A DNA stretch of 36,934 nucleotides from NCBI GenBank assembly GCA_012719455.1, contig JAAYAJ010000044.1, positions 1 to 36,934 on the forward strand, in the 5' to 3' direction. The notes under the pieces were generated by a model. It ran no database searches and was not told the origin of the DNA. It saw only the letters and a list, made by a program, of their open reading frames with translations. How positions within the stretch are numbered: the stretch's first letter is position 1; each line of letters begins with the position of its first letter. The DNA comes from Acidobacteriota bacterium (GTDB lineage Bacteria; Acidobacteriota; UBA6911). Position numbers and translations under genes: made by a program. Of this stretch, positions 35,383 through 36,934 are shown one piece after another.

Positions 35383-36183
35383 ATGGAACCGGTCAGGATA
35401 ATGCCGTGCCTCGACATGAAGGACGGGCGGGTGTTCAAGGGGGTCAATTTTGTCGGGCTCAGGGACGTGGGCGACCCGGTGGAGAACGCGCGCTTCTACC
35501 AGGCGGAGGGGGCGGACGAACTGGCCATGCTCGACATCGCGGCCACCCTGGAAAACCGCAAGACCCGCCTGGAGTGGGTGACGGGTGTGGCGGCGGCCAT
35601 CTCGATTCCACTCACGGTCGGCGGCGGCATCGGCTCGCTCGAGGATATCCGGATGACGCTCGAAGCCGGCGCGGCGAAGGTGTCGATGAACAGCGCGGCG
35701 GTCAAGGACCCCTCACTGGTCACGGCGGCCGCGCGCGCTTTCGGCTCCGCCCGCATCACCGTTGCCGTGGACGCGCGCCGCAACCCCGCCATGCCTTCGG
35801 GGTTCGAGCTGGTGGTATCCGGGGGGACGAAGCCCGTGGGAAAGGACGCCGTCGCCTGGGCGCGCGAGTGCGAATGCCTGGGGGCCGGCGTTCTCCTTCC
35901 GACCAGCATGGACGGCGACGGCACACTGGCCGGTTACGACTTGGAATTCACCCGGGCGATCGCCGACGCGGTGACCGTTCCGGTGGTCGCCTCGGGCGGC
36001 GCCGGGACGCTCGAGCACTTCTACGAGGGGGTGACGCGGGGCGGGGCCCGCATCCTGCTGGCAGCCTCCGTATTCCACTATCGGACCTTCCGCGTCCGCG
36101 AGGTAAAAGAATACCTCAGGGGACGCGGCATTCCCGTCGTCGGCGGGGGTGCGGCCGACCCGGCCGGCCCCGGTGCGGCTTGA
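35383..36183 (+). CDS. hisF: Imidazole glycerol phosphate synthase cyclase subunit HisF
   Basis: HisF uses ammonia from HisH to cyclise PRFAR in histidine synthesis. The catalytic residues are in the expected places: Asp11 in MPCLDMKDGRVFKG and Asp130 in ITVAVDARR. The phosphate-binding loops LTVGGGIGS and VVASGGAG are intact. The usual TSMDRDGT reads TSMDGDGT. The frame extends to 35308, but the ATG at 35383 gives the normal 266 residues; AAAAGGGG lies just before it. No hisH or other his gene is in the window, so the gene stands alone here. Confidence 0.92.
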   Translation: MEPVRIMPCLDMKDGRVFKGVNFVGLRDVGDPVENARFYQAEGADELAMLDIAATLENRKTRLEWVTGVAAAISIPLTVGGGIGSLEDIRMTLEAGAAKVSMNSAAVKDPSLVTAAARAFGSARITVAVDARRNPAMPSGFELVVSGGTKPVGKDAVAWARECECLGAGVLLPTSMDGDGTLAGYDLEFTRAIADAVTVPVVASGGAGTLEHFYEGVTRGGARILLAASVFHYRTFRVREVKEYLRGRGIPVVGGGAADPAGPGAA

Positions 36184-36275
36184 TGAGGGGATGGCGCTGG
36201 GAACATTGGTTCTTCTCCGTGCGCCCGCCTTCCCCTGCGCGCCGTAGCGGCACGGTTTTCCGCCCCCATCCTCCA

Positions 36276-36671
36276 CTAGATCGCGTCGAAGAAGGAGGGC
36301 AATTCCCTCACCGCGCCGTCGGAGCCGATGGCGACGATGTCCACCTCCCCGCCGACCAGGGGTTCGGTCTCTCCCCGGCGCCGGACCCGCTGATGGAAGG
36401 TGAGCCGGTAATCGCTCGGGCGCTCGACGGAGGTGACCACCTCGATCATGTCTCCGAGCAGGGCTGGGCGGCGGTATTTGACCCGGATCTCGTAGATCAC
36501 GAGCCGGCAGTCGGGGTCGGCCGCCCGGGCCATCGGGACGCCGAGGGTCTCCAGGAATTCACTCCGGCCGCGCTCGAAAAAGCGCAGGTAGTTGGCGTAA
36601 TAGACGATCCCCTGTGCATCGACGTCTTCCATATAGACACGGAAAGGGTGCACATGTTCTTTAGTCGACAT
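36276..36671 (-). CDS. Acyl-CoA thioesterase, YbgC/4HBT hot-dog family
   Basis: This 131-residue protein is a hot-dog-fold thioesterase. The active-site motif EDVDAQGIVYYANYLRFFERGRSEFL has the catalytic Asp18. VKYRRPALLGDMIEV follows near residue 63, as in YbgC/FadM-type proteins. The open frame runs on to 36794, but the conserved start favours the ATG at 36671, although its ribosome binding site is poor. It is convergent with hisF and divergent from the oxidoreductase gene. It could hydrolyse short-chain or aromatic acyl-CoAs. Confidence 0.9.
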   Translation of the reverse strand: MSTKEHVHPFRVYMEDVDAQGIVYYANYLRFFERGRSEFLETLGVPMARAADPDCRLVIYEIRVKYRRPALLGDMIEVVTSVERPSDYRLTFHQRVRRRGETEPLVGGEVDIVAIGSDGAVRELPSFFDAI

Positions 36672-36792
36672 GACCGGGATTGTAACCGATTTCCCGGCGG
36701 CGCCAAGGGGAAACGGCGCCGCACCCCGGCGCCATTTTGCTTGACAAGAAAGGGACCGGAATTGCTTCATAGCGGGGAAAGGACACACCGAC

Positions 36793-36934
36793 ATGAGATC
36801 ACGCTATACGCACGTATTTGAACCGCTCAGGATCCGGGGGGTGGACTTCAAGAACCGCCTGGAGATGGCTCCCCCTTCCCCCAACCTGGCCGACCGCGAG
36901 GGGCGCGTCACCCCCGAATTCGTCGATTTCTTCC
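36793..36934 (+). CDS. NADH:flavin oxidoreductase (Old Yellow Enzyme family), N-terminus only
   Basis: The frame begins at the ATG at 36793, after GGAAAGGA, and is open to the right edge. The 47 visible residues include FEPLRIRGVDFKNRLEMAPPSP, the usual opening of Old Yellow Enzyme and 2,4-dienoyl-CoA reductase-like flavoproteins. MAPPSPN is the FMN-contacting start of the barrel. The rest of the gene is outside the window, so the subfamily is unknown. Confidence 0.85.
   Translation, partial: MRSRYTHVFEPLRIRGVDFKNRLEMAPPSPNLADREGRVTPEFVDFF

Overview
The window is a GC-rich stretch of chromosome from what looks like a strict anaerobe. It carries two ferredoxin-linked 2-oxoacid oxidoreductases, corrinoid methyl-transfer proteins and a RACo-type corrinoid activator. 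Secreted alpha/beta hydrolases and a NifX-like/DUF5320 pair complete the picture. This fits a Desulfobacterota- or Acidobacteriota-like bacterium with C1 (acetogenic or demethylating) metabolism. The sequence alone does not settle the phylum.

Left part (1-7015). A pyruvate:ferredoxin oxidoreductase gene runs off the left edge. Beside it, in the same orientation, is a compact 2-oxoacid:ferredoxin oxidoreductase operon in the order delta, alpha, beta-gamma fusion. A small zinc-ribbon protein diverges from that operon. Next (7049-12191) come a Cache-type sensor that stops right after its second membrane helix and a tRNA-Met(CAT). After these lies a lower-GC block holding an OsmC-like protein and a complete polar amino-acid ABC transporter, with start and stop codons overlapping or a few bases apart.

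Centre (12323-27961). This is a large cluster for corrinoid-dependent methyl transfer. It holds four uroporphyrinogen-decarboxylase-fold (URO-D) methyltransferases, a B12-binding corrinoid protein, a pterin-binding (MtrH/AcsE-like) methyltransferase, a RACo [2Fe-2S]/ASKHA activator and a second ASKHA protein of the hydantoinase A type. DUF2284, an arylamine N-acetyltransferase, an orphan divergent molybdopterin hydroxylase subunit and an unrecognised 379-aa protein accompany them. A strong sigma70-like promoter with a structured leader precedes the core operon at 25213-27892, which ends in a clear intrinsic terminator. A plausible division of labour is: URO-D proteins demethylate a substrate onto the corrinoid protein, the pterin-binding enzyme moves the methyl to tetrahydrofolate, and RACo rescues oxidised corrinoid. 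The 2-oxoacid oxidoreductases nearby would join the resulting acetyl-CoA and ferredoxin pools. The substrate is unknown.

Right part (28114-36934). Three secreted alpha/beta hydrolases lie here, one split by an in-frame TAA. Then come a NifX-like protein with an Arg/Gly repeat and zinc ribbon, a DUF5320 protein, an XRE-cupin regulator with an acyl-CoA synthetase, a stand-alone hisF, a YbgC-like thioesterase and the start of an Old Yellow Enzyme-family gene. Several unusually good inverted repeats lie between genes in this part.
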